Source of the DNA: Planctomyces sp.
GTDB taxonomy: Bacteria; Planctomycetota; Planctomycetia; Planctomycetales; Planctomycetaceae
Assembly (NCBI GenBank): GCA_016795105.1
Contig: JAEUIH010000001.1
Span: 176,356-240,355 of the forward strand
Direction: 5' to 3'
DNA: 64,000 nucleotides
The position numbers and the translations under genes were made by a program. Shown here one piece after another: positions 9,916 to 18,909 of the stretch. The notes under the pieces are model-generated. The model was not told the DNA's origin and did no database searches. It worked only from the letters and a program-made list of their open reading frames with translations. Numbering within the stretch: the first letter of the stretch is position 1; each line of letters begins with the position of its first letter.

Positions 9916-12900
9916 CTAGTTCTCGGCAACAACATCTCGTCCGCGAATCTCTCGGAACTGACGACTCTGAATAATCGAATCGATCGCAACCGAGATCCTG
10001 TAGTCGTTTTGCTGAAGCTGTTTCTGCATTTCGGAGAGGAGCGGTTCATCAGACAATTGTACTGCTCTTCCAAGTGAAAACCCCAGCAGCTTTTTGCAGA
10101 ATTGCCTGAGGATCGCTTCTCGTCGAATATCGACAAGATAGCGCCGGAGTTCTTCAAATCCACTGAGCTTCGTACCATCCAGTACTTTGGTGTTCGTCTG
10201 AATTGGACGGCCTCCAAGGTCGGTTGTGCGTGATCGCCCAATCGCATCGAATCCTTCCATCGAGAACCCATATGGGTCAATTCGAAGGTGGCATCCGGAG
10301 CATCGTTCATCACGAGTATGTCGTTCGACAAGCTCACGAACCGTCAGTGTTTCCGCAGCTTCATCTTCGGGCAGTGGTGGAACTCCCTTGGGTGGCTTTG
10401 GCAGCTTTTCACCAAGGATCACTTCAGACAGCCAGTTCCCACGGAGGATTGGGCTTGTTCGCGATGCACCGGATTGCTTCGTCAGGGTTGCTCCCAGTGC
10501 CAGAATTCCACCTCGGGAGTATTTGCGAATCCCGTCCACTCGTCGCCACTCAGGTCCCTGAACTCCGGGGATCCCATAATGAGCGGCGAGTGTTTCGTTC
10601 AGGAATGTATGGTCTGCGTCAAAGATCTCCAGCACTGAGCCGTCTCGTTGAATCAGATCGGTAAAGAACAAAATCGCTTCTTCATACATGGGCTGCCGAA
10701 CTTCTCGAAAGGTTGGAAAATGAGACTCGCTCTTTTCATCCAACTGATCGAAATCGTAAATATGCAGCCATTGGCAGGCGAATTCTGTCGACAAACGACG
10801 AATTCGTGAGTCCTTCATCATCCGTCGAGTCTGAAGACGAAGACCTTCCGGGTCACGGAGTCGGCCATCTGCGGCTGCCTGACGAAGTTCAGCATCGGGC
10901 TGCGAACACCACAAAAAGTAGCTGAGCCTGCTTGCCAGCTCCCAGTCATTGACAGGAGCGGCCTCCAAACCATCAGACGGAGTTTCAAGCCTGTACAGAA
11001 AAGCGGGAGAGACGAGAAGTCGAGCCAGCAAAGTGCTGATCGCTTCTTCATGCGGTAGCTCCAGTCGGCGCAGTTCTGAGTACAAACTTCGAATCTGTGT
11101 TTCCTCTGAAGTTGTCAGCGGTCGGCGATATGCCTGCTCCGCAAATCTGACAAGTGCCTCAACGTGAGTCGGCTCGCTCTGTGACAGAATCTCTCGAAAC
11201 TTGTCGGCTCGAGCGTGAATGGGTCCGCGAAGCGGCTCAAACACCGATGGGTCTGCATCCTGAGTTGCGAATTCCATGAGTTGCTGGTACGCGTCGACAA
11301 GTGCAAAAGCATCGCGACTGACGTAGTGCAGTTCGTCCCAGAGCTGATCCAGCTGCCGACATTCTTCTTCGGTCAGCATCAGTCGTTTCAGGTGATCATC
11401 TTCACGATAATAAAGTGTCAGCGTGACCACTTCGTCGACAGGCACGATTTTCGTGTAACACAAAGCCGCCGGAAACAAATTGCGAAATTCGGTGAACGAT
11501 GCCTCGATTCGCTGCCGGGCCGCACTTCCATCACCGACCAGAATCGGAGATGTCAACTGCACACCTCGCAGATTCGAAGTCCATGGCCCGCTTCCGGGAG
11601 TGGACTCGACACCAGCAGCCTTCAATCCCGCGGATATCTCCGGAGGTGTGAGAGCTGCACTGGCCTGCACACTTCCTTCACGTCCTGCAACTGGATGCAA
11701 ACTTGCGGACGTGACAAACTCGCTTCCCCCGATCAAATCGGCAGGCAGTTCGATCGTAATCACACCCGGTGCTTTCAGGCAAAGGCTGGCTGGCTCAATT
11801 GCCCCGACATCGGGATGTCTGCCAAACTGATTTGCCGGCAAGCCAAACTGGCTGTCTTCGGGAACCGGAAATTCCGCGGGGTTCGATGAGAGTGAAATGA
11901 GAGCCGCAGAGAGCAGTGGTCCATTGAGAGACGTTAACTGCTGATAAAGCGCCCCATCCGGACTCGCAGGATCCAGATCGCGGCCTCGACTGACCAAAGC
12001 TGCCTTCAGCTGTTTTCCAATCTCGTTTCGTGCTGAGATATCTGCTTCAGACTGCCAGCGAGCAAGCATTGAGCCGGCTGGAATCACATGACCAGCGGAT
12101 CCGGTAGCAGGTTCACTGAAAATATGCCAGACATCCGGATTGCCATGTCGGTCAGGATGAGGATTGCCCGCAAGTACATCGGGGGCGAGATCACCTGCGA
12201 AGCTCCACTCCTGAGTTGCCGATTTCAGCGTCAGATCGATGGCCGTCAGATCACACGAATGATTTCCATCTCGAGGACCGATGACCATTGCGACAACATC
12301 GCCTTTACGAATGGAGATGTCCTTCAAGGGACCAACCGGAACGACTGCGGCTCCATGACTGATTCCCGCTGCAAGATTCTGTTTCGTGTTTCCTCGTCGA
12401 AGCTCCAGAGACCAGACAACACCGTTACCGCATTCCGGGTGAGCATGCTGCACAGCGCCTTCGAGGCTAAACGTTCCGTCAACGGGACTTCGCCATGCAA
12501 CGCCGATCGAAAGTGTCGGGGTGGGGTGCACCGCGACACTATGAGGCTTCATATTTCCTGGAACTCGGACATGCTGATCGGACGAGTTCGCGATCAGGCT
12601 GAGTGCATCATCGGCCACCCAGCCTTTGATGAACTCATAGCCGGACATTGATTCCACTTTGCGGGACAGCAGGTTTCCGATCCTCGCGGGGCCGGCCGTG
12701 CCTATTCCAAGATAATCCAGCCATGCAGAGAGGGCCTCGGGGCGAATATTGTGCTTCTGCGCAAGTGCTGTCACATCGGTTTCAGATGCACCGTCGGCTG
12801 CCGCTTCCGCCGCCGCGGCCAGGCAGCGATCAGCACTGTCAAACAGTTCGTCGCGGTGGGAGTTCAAAGCTGCCGTCAGCACACCGAGGTCCTTCAGGAG

Positions 12901-14232
12901 AATATCCGGGCGACCGGGTGCAACGAACCGAGGTCGGTCCCAGACGATATAGTCCCCTTCACCGTTATCGCCGGCGTTAACGCCCGATAAGTAAAGTGTC
13001 ACTTTGGGTGATGTTGACGCAGGTGTTGCCGAATTTGCGACTGCCGGAAACGGAACTCTGATCTCCTGTCGAGGGGCAATCGGACTGACGGGCTCCATCC
13101 ATGCAACAGGACCATTTGTTTTGCCGATGTGCCCGACTGTGGTGAATCGCCAGAGTCCGTTTTGCCATCGTGCAATCCCGGTTGCCAATTGTACGGCATC
13201 TGTCGGAGTTGCTGCTTTCCACTCATTGCGGAGATGATCCAGGAGAAAGGAGCCTGAATTCTCTGCATTGAGTGTCTGCCAGAGATTTGTCAGATACCTT
13301 TCACTTAGACCTCGCTCGGCAGCAACGCTGGCCAGAGATTTCTTTCCCGACTGAATCGCGTCTCGCTCGGCAAGCGTCGCTTCAAGGTACTTCACGATGG
13401 GAAGTCGTCCGCCATCGTTTGTGGCGAAAATGATTCCCTGCAGATTGACCTGATCACCACCGCCATGCTCAGAATATCGGCCGTAGAACTCACGAATCCG
13501 ATCCAGAGTATCGTTGGTCCAGTCATTGCGTGTCTGATGGGGAGAGAATCGAATTCCGTCCGGAAGCAGAACCATGTGTTTCGAAATCTCTTTACCTGCA
13601 TCGAGGTACTTCGTGACCATGGCCGGAGACATCACAAGCGAACTTCCTGTGTTTGTGAATCCTTCTCCGGACGCACTGTCCACTGGAAATTCGCGAGCAG
13701 GAAACAGAGCAACTCCAGTCAGGTCCTGGATGGTATAGGTGAATTCTGCATTGCTGAGTCGACGTAAAACCACGGGGCCTGGGTCGCCGGCGTTGGCGAT
13801 TGCTTCAGCGTCGAGGTACGTCTTTACCCATGTGCGAAGCGATTTTCGTTCTTCCGGGGTCGGTTGCTCAGAGTCTTTCGGTGGCATTTCTCCGTTATCA
13901 AGCATCTCGACAACTTTGACCCAGGTTTCCGGATGCTTACGTACTTCAGCCAGCCCCGTGAACTGTTCGAGGTCCAGCTCTCCTTCAGGCTTTGCAGTCG
14001 CGTGACAGTCCAGGCAGTATTTCGAAAGCAACGGCAACGCGGTTTTCGAATAGCCGGACGAGACTTCTGCAAAATCATCCTGCGCGGACGCTTGCGATGG
14101 TGTCAAAACTGACAACACGCAGAGTGAATTCAAACACGCCTTTGCGAGAACTGAAACCAGTTTCCGGATTCGCCCTTGCGATAAGGTGTTAACCTGCCCG
14201 AAGGTGCCGACGGATTTCTCAAATAGACTCAT
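9916..14232 (-). CDS. DUF1587/DUF1592/DUF1588/DUF1585 planctomycete cytochrome
   Basis: 1438-residue protein with an N-terminal signal (hydrophobic 25-50). A heme site CLDCH at residues 73-77 begins a planctomycete cytochrome C domain, followed by DUF1587 (VVLRRLSNAEFTYTIQDLTGV). The middle contains a beta-sandwich-like insert (about 555-690), then DUF1595/DUF1592 (AYRRPLTTSEETQIRSLY, LASRLSYFLWCSQPDAEL), DUF1588 with a second CxxCH (CSGCH at 1311-1315) and DUF1585 (LLGFSLGRAVQLSDEPLL). The protein is longer than common members because of the insert region. Its ATG overlaps the stop of the GntR regulator gene (ATGA), so translation is probably coupled. The usual partner, DUF1552, follows. Two heme motifs suggest electron transfer. 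The substrate is unknown. Confidence 0.92.
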   Translation of the reverse strand: MSLFEKSVGTFGQVNTLSQGRIRKLVSVLAKACLNSLCVLSVLTPSQASAQDDFAEVSSGYSKTALPLLSKYCLDCHATAKPEGELDLEQFTGLAEVRKHPETWVKVVEMLDNGEMPPKDSEQPTPEERKSLRTWVKTYLDAEAIANAGDPGPVVLRRLSNAEFTYTIQDLTGVALFPAREFPVDSASGEGFTNTGSSLVMSPAMVTKYLDAGKEISKHMVLLPDGIRFSPHQTRNDWTNDTLDRIREFYGRYSEHGGGDQVNLQGIIFATNDGGRLPIVKYLEATLAERDAIQSGKKSLASVAAERGLSERYLTNLWQTLNAENSGSFLLDHLRNEWKAATPTDAVQLATGIARWQNGLWRFTTVGHIGKTNGPVAWMEPVSPIAPRQEIRVPFPAVANSATPASTSPKVTLYLSGVNAGDNGEGDYIVWDRPRFVAPGRPDILLKDLGVLTAALNSHRDELFDSADRCLAAAAEAAADGASETDVTALAQKHNIRPEALSAWLDYLGIGTAGPARIGNLLSRKVESMSGYEFIKGWVADDALSLIANSSDQHVRVPGNMKPHSVAVHPTPTLSIGVAWRSPVDGTFSLEGAVQHAHPECGNGVVWSLELRRGNTKQNLAAGISHGAAVVPVGPLKDISIRKGDVVAMVIGPRDGNHSCDLTAIDLTLKSATQEWSFAGDLAPDVLAGNPHPDRHGNPDVWHIFSEPATGSAGHVIPAGSMLARWQSEADISARNEIGKQLKAALVSRGRDLDPASPDGALYQQLTSLNGPLLSAALISLSSNPAEFPVPEDSQFGLPANQFGRHPDVGAIEPASLCLKAPGVITIELPADLIGGSEFVTSASLHPVAGREGSVQASAALTPPEISAGLKAAGVESTPGSGPWTSNLRGVQLTSPILVGDGSAARQRIEASFTEFRNLFPAALCYTKIVPVDEVVTLTLYYREDDHLKRLMLTEEECRQLDQLWDELHYVSRDAFALVDAYQQLMEFATQDADPSVFEPLRGPIHARADKFREILSQSEPTHVEALVRFAEQAYRRPLTTSEETQIRSLYSELRRLELPHEEAISTLLARLLVSPAFLYRLETPSDGLEAAPVNDWELASRLSYFLWCSQPDAELRQAAADGRLRDPEGLRLQTRRMMKDSRIRRLSTEFACQWLHIYDFDQLDEKSESHFPTFREVRQPMYEEAILFFTDLIQRDGSVLEIFDADHTFLNETLAAHYGIPGVQGPEWRRVDGIRKYSRGGILALGATLTKQSGASRTSPILRGNWLSEVILGEKLPKPPKGVPPLPEDEAAETLTVRELVERHTRDERCSGCHLRIDPYGFSMEGFDAIGRSRTTDLGGRPIQTNTKVLDGTKLSGFEELRRYLVDIRREAILRQFCKKLLGFSLGRAVQLSDEPLLSEMQKQLQQNDYRISVAIDSIIQSRQFREIRGRDVVAEN

Positions 14233-14984
14233 GACGTTTCTCCCGACCGGTGTGATGCTGCCACCCGATTTGCACCGCTTTCGATCCGATGTCGGTGGCT
14301 TTCAATGTGGTCTCTCAACAGGCTGCAGGCTGTGGAGAGCTGGCCCTGCTGAAGAGCTTCGAGAATCTGAAAATGGGTTTGAATTCCTGCCTTCCATTCG
14401 GCCTTCCTGATTCCTTCACGAAACCGCTGAAAGAAGGCAGTCAGAAGGTCGCCGAACGCTACCAAAGGAGACAAGCCACTGGCTTCCAGCAGGCACCGAT
14501 GAAAGGCGATGTCCATTTGAATGATGGCAGATAGCTCTTTGGCATTCGCAAAATCTTCCGCTGCCTGAAACAGGGTTGCTGTAACCTGCGGCTCATCCTT
14601 CATCTTCTGCATGACGAGCGGCAATCCGCCGGTTTCGAGGATTATCCGAGTATCAATCAGCTGAATTGGGCTCGCGTTCCGGATCGCCGGATGGAACTGC
14701 AGATAGGGAGTCATCTGCTGAAAATCGACGGTCCCAACGGTAAGGCCTCGACGTGGTGACGCATCCACTACTCCGATGAAACCCAGCGCCCGCGTTGCCT
14801 CGCGAACAGCAAGTCGACTGACGCCGAGTGAATCCGCGAAGTCATGTTCTGTCGGTAGCCGATCCCCCGGTTGAAGGTTGTTGTCAACAATGTGACGACG
14901 AATCCGGTCCGCCACGATGTCGCTCAGCCGCTGCTTTTCAATAATTTGCAACGCACATTCTCCTTCGTAACGGCCAGATTCCAT
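14229..14984 (-). CDS. GntR family regulator, FadR/FCD subfamily
   Basis: 251-residue transcription factor. A winged helix-turn-helix lies at about residues 18-85 (LPTEHDFADSLGVSRLAVREATRAL). An all-helical FCD ligand domain carries the expected metal-site residues Asp158, His162, His204 and His226. FCD regulators usually sense organic or sugar acids and repress neighbouring catabolic genes. The frame is open further upstream, but that stretch is translated family-A repeat, so I take the ATG at 14984. The stop overlaps the start of the DUF1592-type cytochrome gene. A hydroxyacid dehydrogenase/lyase/oxidoreductase operon diverges 400 bases away, making it the likely regulatory target; this is inferred from position. 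Confidence 0.9.
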   Translation of the reverse strand: MESGRYEGECALQIIEKQRLSDIVADRIRRHIVDNNLQPGDRLPTEHDFADSLGVSRLAVREATRALGFIGVVDASPRRGLTVGTVDFQQMTPYLQFHPAIRNASPIQLIDTRIILETGGLPLVMQKMKDEPQVTATLFQAAEDFANAKELSAIIQMDIAFHRCLLEASGLSPLVAFGDLLTAFFQRFREGIRKAEWKAGIQTHFQILEALQQGQLSTACSLLRDHIESHRHRIESGANRVAASHRSGETS

Positions 14985-15383
14985 CTGCTGTCTTTCTGTA
15001 GCAGGCAGACTCCGTCTGCCGTCCGCCCGATACGGCAGCAGCTTACGGCGGACGGCACTCGGAGAGTGCCTGCTACTAAACACGGCGGACGGCACTCGGA
15101 GAGTGCCTGCTACTAAACACGGCGGACGGCACTCGGAGAGTGCCTGCTACTAAACACAGCGGACGGCACTCGGAGAGTGCCTGCTACTAAACACAGCGGA
15201 CGGCACTCGAAGAGTGCCTGCTACTAAACACGGCGGACGGCACTCGGAGAGTGCCTGCTACTTAAAGACACTTTGACAGATGTTCAGATTTCGGTACGAT
15301 CTTATTGTCAGACAATTCGCTCGTCAATCCTTATCATTCTGAATCCTGCTCGCGATGAGCGTCAGGACACGGAGTCTGCAGTT
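14985..15383. other. divergent promoter region with REP-like array
   Basis: Control region between the GntR regulator (minus) and the hydroxyacid dehydrogenase operon (plus). Bases 14998-15261 are family-A repeats. Only about 120 bases (15262-15383) remain for the plus-strand promoter and operator, and only 13 bases separate the regulator start from the array. GGAG at 15371-15374 is the ribosome site of the dehydrogenase. A TTGTCAGACAA inverted repeat at about 15304-15314 is a plausible FCD operator, being short and palindromic as is usual for the family. I could not test it. Confidence 0.5.
14998..15261. repeat. REP-like family A array, 1 forward + 6 inverted copies
   Basis: One forward 29-base copy (14998-15026) faces six inverted copies at 15048, 15085, 15122, 15159, 15196 and 15233, spaced exactly 37 bases apart. 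Seven-base stems GGCACTC/GAGTGCC close a GGA loop (GAA in the copy at 15196). The 8-base spacers read TAAACACG or TAAACACA, so the array has grown by duplication of a 37-base unit. It lies between divergent genes. Confidence 0.9.
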
Positions 15384-16352
15384 ATGCCGAAAGTGGCTGT
15401 GACCGACTATTCGTTCGAGGCATTGGATGTTGAAACAGCAATCCTTCAGCCGCTTGGCTGCGAATTGGTTGCGATTAAGGAGAAAAAGACTGCGCCAGAA
15501 TTGATACCGCTGGTGAGTGATGCGGACTGTGTGATTACTCAGTTTGCTCCCGTCAACGCGGAAGTCATATCGGCCATGCAGAAGGCGAAAGTGATCGTTC
15601 GGTATGGGATTGGAGTGGACAACGTCAATCTGGCTGCGGCTAGAGAACGTGGTATCCCGGTGTGTAACGTTCCGGACTATTGCATCGACGAAGTTGCGGA
15701 TCAAACGCTCGCGTTTGTTCTCTCAGCAACTCGACAGCTCCAGCCAAACTCTCTCACGGTTCGAAGTGGCGCTTGGAAACTGGCTGTGCCATTGACCGGA
15801 ATGAAGACACTCAAAGACCTTACGGTAGGACTTGTCGGTTGCGGGCGAATTGGTCGTGAAGTCGTGCGACGGCTTCTGGCGTTTAAGTGTCGAGTTCTGA
15901 TCTATGATCCAATGCTGAAAGGTGAAGTCATTCGCGAACTCGGAGCATCTCCCGTCTCTTTGGAAGAGCTTCTGACGACGAGTGATGTAATCTCGCTGCA
16001 TTGTCCAAGCACCGATTCCACCAGAAAGATGATCAACGGCGATACAATTTCGAAGATGAAGCCGGGCGTTATCATAATCAATGTCGCTCGCGGGGATCTG
16101 ATCGAAACTGAGGCATTGATCGGTGCTCTGCGTTCAGGCCATGTTTCTTCTGCCGGACTCGATGTCTTTGATCCGGAACCGATTCCAAAGGACAGTCCGT
16201 TGCTAACAATGGACAACGTGGTCGTTGCCGCCCATATTGCGTCCGCCAGTGTATTGGCTGTGAGAAAGCTCAGGGAAACCGTGGCGGGGATTGTGGGTAT
16301 GGCGATCCGTGGTGAAAAGCTTCCAAATATCGTGAACGGAGTTGATGCATAA
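15384..16352 (+). CDS. D-2-hydroxyacid dehydrogenase, NAD-binding (phosphoglycerate dehydrogenase-like)
   Basis: 322-residue member of the D-isomer-specific 2-hydroxyacid dehydrogenase family, which interconverts 2-hydroxyacids and 2-oxoacids with NAD(H). The Rossmann glycine motif GLVGCGRIG is at residues 149-157. The catalytic set is Arg236 (NVARGDLIE), Glu265 (FDPEPIP) and His284 (AAHIAS). It lacks the C-terminal ACT domain of true SerA, so a role in serine synthesis is not implied. The frame is open 37 codons upstream, but GGAG at 15371-15374 and family length favour the ATG at 15384. The stop overlaps the start of the next gene (TAATG). Together with the lyase and the Ldh-type gene it suggests breakdown of a hydroxy or sugar acid. 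The substrate is not predictable. Confidence 0.9.
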   Translation: MPKVAVTDYSFEALDVETAILQPLGCELVAIKEKKTAPELIPLVSDADCVITQFAPVNAEVISAMQKAKVIVRYGIGVDNVNLAAARERGIPVCNVPDYCIDEVADQTLAFVLSATRQLQPNSLTVRSGAWKLAVPLTGMKTLKDLTVGLVGCGRIGREVVRRLLAFKCRVLIYDPMLKGEVIRELGASPVSLEELLTTSDVISLHCPSTDSTRKMINGDTISKMKPGVIIINVARGDLIETEALIGALRSGHVSSAGLDVFDPEPIPKDSPLLTMDNVVVAAHIASASVLAVRKLRETVAGIVGMAIRGEKLPNIVNGVDA

Positions 16353-17272
16353 TGAGTAAGCCGTTATTTGAAGGGGTTTGTGCATCTACAATTACGCCGT
16401 TCAGGGCCGACGGCAGTCTGCAGCTGGAGTTATTGCCGGCACATATTGACTGGATCATCGCTGAAGGTGCAAACGCGATTTCGCCATTGGGAAGTTCGGG
16501 TGAATTTACGGCCCTGGAAGTCAGCGACAGAAAGCGACTTCTTGAGGCAGCGATTGCGGCGAACAATGGTCGAGTCCCCGTGTTGGCGGGGACTCATCAT
16601 TATTCAACCCGACTCACCGTTGAATTGTCGAAGCATGCCGAATCTGCCGGCGCCGACGCGTTGCTCATTGTTCCTCCATATTATATGGCGCCAACTCCGG
16701 CACAGGTGATGGACCACTTCCGCAGAATTGCAGAAGCCGTTCGAATTCCGGTAATCGTGTATCACAATATTCCGCTAACGGCCGTCGATCTTCGGACTGA
16801 GCATCTGCTGCAGTTGTTTGAAGAGAAAGCGATTGCGGGCGTCAAGATGTCGAACCCGGAGCCGGATCGGATCGTGCAGCTGCTCCAGGCGACGGATCGG
16901 AAGTTTGTCGTCTATTGTGGGATCGACAACGTGGCGTTTGAGGGGCTTTCCCATGGTGCTCACGGATGGATCTCGGGAATTCCAAGTATGGTTCCAGCTG
17001 CCGCAAGGAAGCTCTATGAAGCAATCGCCATCCGCAGTGATCTACCGGCAGCACGCACAATCTGGGCACAACTGGCTCCTTTGATGAGACTTCAGTTCAG
17101 CGCGTATCATTCACGTGGGGAAGGCGCAAACTGGTTCAGCGTTATGAAAGCGGCGCTGAATATGATTGGACCTCCAGTGGGCGACCCGTGTCCTCCAATT
17201 CTGCCGCTCCCACATCAATTCCGCGAGCAGCTTGCAGCAATGCTGGCAAACCTCGGCTACAAGGTTCGCTGA
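16352..17272 (+). CDS. dihydrodipicolinate synthase / N-acetylneuraminate lyase family protein
   Basis: 306-residue class I aldolase-type TIM barrel. The Schiff-base lysine is Lys165 (GVKMSNPE) and the conserved tyrosine is Tyr137 (VYHNIP, where the family usually has YN). GSSGEFTAL at about 47-55 is the substrate carboxylate-binding segment normally seen as GTTGE, so the specificity loop differs slightly from DapA. It starts inside the stop of the dehydrogenase gene (one-base overlap). Placement between two oxidoreductases favours a catabolic lyase or dehydratase for a 2-keto acid over lysine biosynthesis. The stop codon TGA is formed by the first bases of a 9-bp tandem repeat. Confidence 0.9.
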   Translation: MSKPLFEGVCASTITPFRADGSLQLELLPAHIDWIIAEGANAISPLGSSGEFTALEVSDRKRLLEAAIAANNGRVPVLAGTHHYSTRLTVELSKHAESAGADALLIVPPYYMAPTPAQVMDHFRRIAEAVRIPVIVYHNIPLTAVDLRTEHLLQLFEEKAIAGVKMSNPEPDRIVQLLQATDRKFVVYCGIDNVAFEGLSHGAHGWISGIPSMVPAAARKLYEAIAIRSDLPAARTIWAQLAPLMRLQFSAYHSRGEGANWFSVMKAALNMIGPPVGDPCPPILPLPHQFREQLAAMLANLGYKVR

Positions 17273-17403
17273 CTGATCCGACTGATCCGACTGATCTGAC
17301 TGATCTGACTGATCTGACTGATCTGACTGATCTGACTGATCTGACTGATCTGACTGATCTGACTGATCTGACTGATCTGACTGATCTGACTGATCCGACC
17401 GAT
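17271..17403. repeat. 9-bp tandem repeat, 14 units of GACTGATCY
   Basis: Fourteen contiguous copies of GACTGATCC or GACTGATCT run from 17271 to 17396, followed by a degenerate half unit. Two C-type units come first, then eleven T-type, then one C-type. The homogeneous core indicates recent slippage or unequal exchange. The array supplies the last two bases of the upstream gene's stop codon and ends 27 bases before the next start. Every frame through it is open, which creates spurious TDL, SDQ and ISQ repeat peptides. Confidence 0.97.
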
Positions 17404-17430
17404 ATTCAACCTCACAGACTGGAGTGAAAG

Positions 17431-18477
17431 ATGGCTGTTTCTGTCGAAGCCCTGCACGACGTTTGTATGCAGGCACTGACCAGGATTGGTGTATCTCCGT
17501 CTGATGCTCAAACCACAGCCGACGCACTCGTGCTGGCCGATACCTGGGGCGTCTATACTCATGGCTCGAAGTTGCTGGCCGGGTATATTCGGCGACTTTC
17601 CGGCGGTGGCTGGAACGTAACCGGCCGGCCGGTGATTGACCGGGAGGGGCCTTCATGGGCCATTGTGGATGGTGCACATGCACTGGGTCAGGTTGGCGGC
17701 GAATTCAGTATGTCTCTTGCGATTGCCAAGGCAAAGACAACGGGAATTGCATACGTCGGCATGAAAAACACAGCTCATATCGGTGCAGCGGGATGTTTCG
17801 CGGCACAGGCGGCTCAAGAAGGCTTAATTGGAATTGTGACCGGGAACGATATTCCAAGCGTTGCTGCTCCGAATGCTCGAGGCGCAGTCCTTGGAAGCAA
17901 TCCCCTGGCGTATTCGGTTCCTGCAAAGAAGCACCCACCAATCCTGCTGGATATGGCCACAGCGGCAGTGGCGGGGGGAAAAGTGTATGCAGCCCACCAG
18001 CGGGGTGAAACGATCCCGGCAACCTGGCTGATCGGGCCCGATGGGCATCCGACCACCGATGGGAGTCTATATCCACAGTCCGCGTCGCTTGCTCCAATGG
18101 CCGGCCATAAAGGATATGGACTGGGATTGCTGGCAGAGATTCTTGCGGGCGTCATTCCGGGCGGTGCACTCACATGGCAGGTTGGCAGCTGGATTTTCGA
18201 TGAAGCAAACCTGCCATCGAAGCACAATGCTGCATTCATCGCCATCGATGTCCAGCAATTCTGTGGCGATTCGTTTGGTGAGCGAGTCGATTATCTGATC
18301 GACGAACTTCATCAGGCACCTAAAGCTGAAGGGGCGACTCGAATTCTTGTTCCCGGCGAACTTGAATGGGAACGTCGCGAACAGGCATTAAAGAACGGTA
18401 TTCCTCTGCCCGCAGATGTCATCGAAAAACTCAACATCGTGACGCAGCAATTCAGCCTGGCGCTTCCCACAATCTAG
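17431..18477 (+). CDS. Ldh family (malate/L-lactate dehydrogenase type 2) oxidoreductase
   Basis: 348-residue NAD(P)-dependent oxidoreductase of the malate/L-sulfolactate/ureidoglycolate dehydrogenase family, which is unrelated to classical Rossmann malate dehydrogenases. Visible hallmarks are the early THG motif with His44, GMKNTAHIGAAG (about 110-121), LGSNPLAYSVPA, LDMATAAVAGGKV, and APMAGHKGYGLGLLAEILAGVIPGG. A GGAG site lies 8 bases before the ATG. It is the third gene of the plus-strand catabolic set after the lyase and likely oxidises a 2-hydroxyacid. The cofactor and exact substrate cannot be read from the sequence. Confidence 0.92.
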   Translation: MAVSVEALHDVCMQALTRIGVSPSDAQTTADALVLADTWGVYTHGSKLLAGYIRRLSGGGWNVTGRPVIDREGPSWAIVDGAHALGQVGGEFSMSLAIAKAKTTGIAYVGMKNTAHIGAAGCFAAQAAQEGLIGIVTGNDIPSVAAPNARGAVLGSNPLAYSVPAKKHPPILLDMATAAVAGGKVYAAHQRGETIPATWLIGPDGHPTTDGSLYPQSASLAPMAGHKGYGLGLLAEILAGVIPGGALTWQVGSWIFDEANLPSKHNAAFIAIDVQQFCGDSFGERVDYLIDELHQAPKAEGATRILVPGELEWERREQALKNGIPLPADVIEKLNIVTQQFSLALPTI

Positions 18478-18506
18478 TCGCTGAGTATCCACAAAACCAA
18501 ATCACA

Positions 18507-18757
18507 GGCAGGGCTGGCGTTTTGACCACGGAAGACGCGGAAAACAAGGAAGAATCGCAGAAGTACCCGAGTGCATCTTTTCGTGTGGTTCGTGTATTTC
18601 GTGGTTACCCATCACGCTGGCTACGTGCTGAACGCGGTCGCAACCATCTGACAGCAATCCTCACTGCACAAAACGCCTGCATCAATGAACATACGCAACT
18701 CGCCGTAGAAAATCTTTTCGGCTCGAAACGAATTCAACTGTGAGTAGTACGAAAGGC
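18507..18757 (+). repeat. dispersed repeat family C, copy 1
   Basis: About 250 bases that match the complement of 27004-27252 over nearly their whole length. Landmarks are GGCGTTTTGACCACGGAAGA at the left end, then GAAGAATCGCAGAAG, TTTCGTGTGGTTCG, TTTCGTGGTTACC, ATCACGCTGGCTAC, and a right end with GAATTCAACTGTGAGTAGTA. No inverted termini and no transposase are present. Confidence 0.85.
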
Positions 18758-18862
18758 ACGAAAAAGACAGCCGAGCAATGATGTGGTTATTTTGTGTCGC
18801 TCAAGGATCGAACGCCCGCCCTGAATGAGATTCACTCAGACATACCCAATCTGCTGCCCAAA

Positions 18863-18890
18863 GTACTCATCACGCTCCGCCGTGATGACG
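18863..18890 (+). repeat. REP-like family B hairpin
   Basis: GTACT precedes a 7-bp stem CATCACG/CGTGATG around the loop CTCCGC. The following bases (ACGAGTCCCTGG...CGTTCATGG) match the spacer of the family B pair at 20618-20711, so this is half of such a pair, cut off where the 12-base tandem begins. Confidence 0.85.
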
Positions 18891-18909
18891 AGTCCCTGGG
18901 GCCGTTCAT

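Noticed and set aside
14998..15261. CRISPR array (regular ~29-base repeats)
   Set aside because: Spacers are 8 bases and nearly identical, the repeats occur in both orientations elsewhere, and no cas gene is present. It is a hairpin tandem array.
15384..16352. serA (serine biosynthesis) for the hydroxyacid dehydrogenase
   Set aside because: No ACT or intervening domain, and the context is a catabolic operon with an Ldh-type oxidoreductase.
16352..17272. dapA (lysine biosynthesis) for the lyase
   Set aside because: The GSSGE and YHN segments differ from the usual GTTGE and YNV, and no lysine-pathway gene is nearby. Left as a family-level call.
17111..17683. Minus- and plus-strand ORFs with TDL, SDQ or ISQ peptide repeats
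   Set aside because: They are translations of the 9-bp tandem array overlapping the lyase and Ldh genes.
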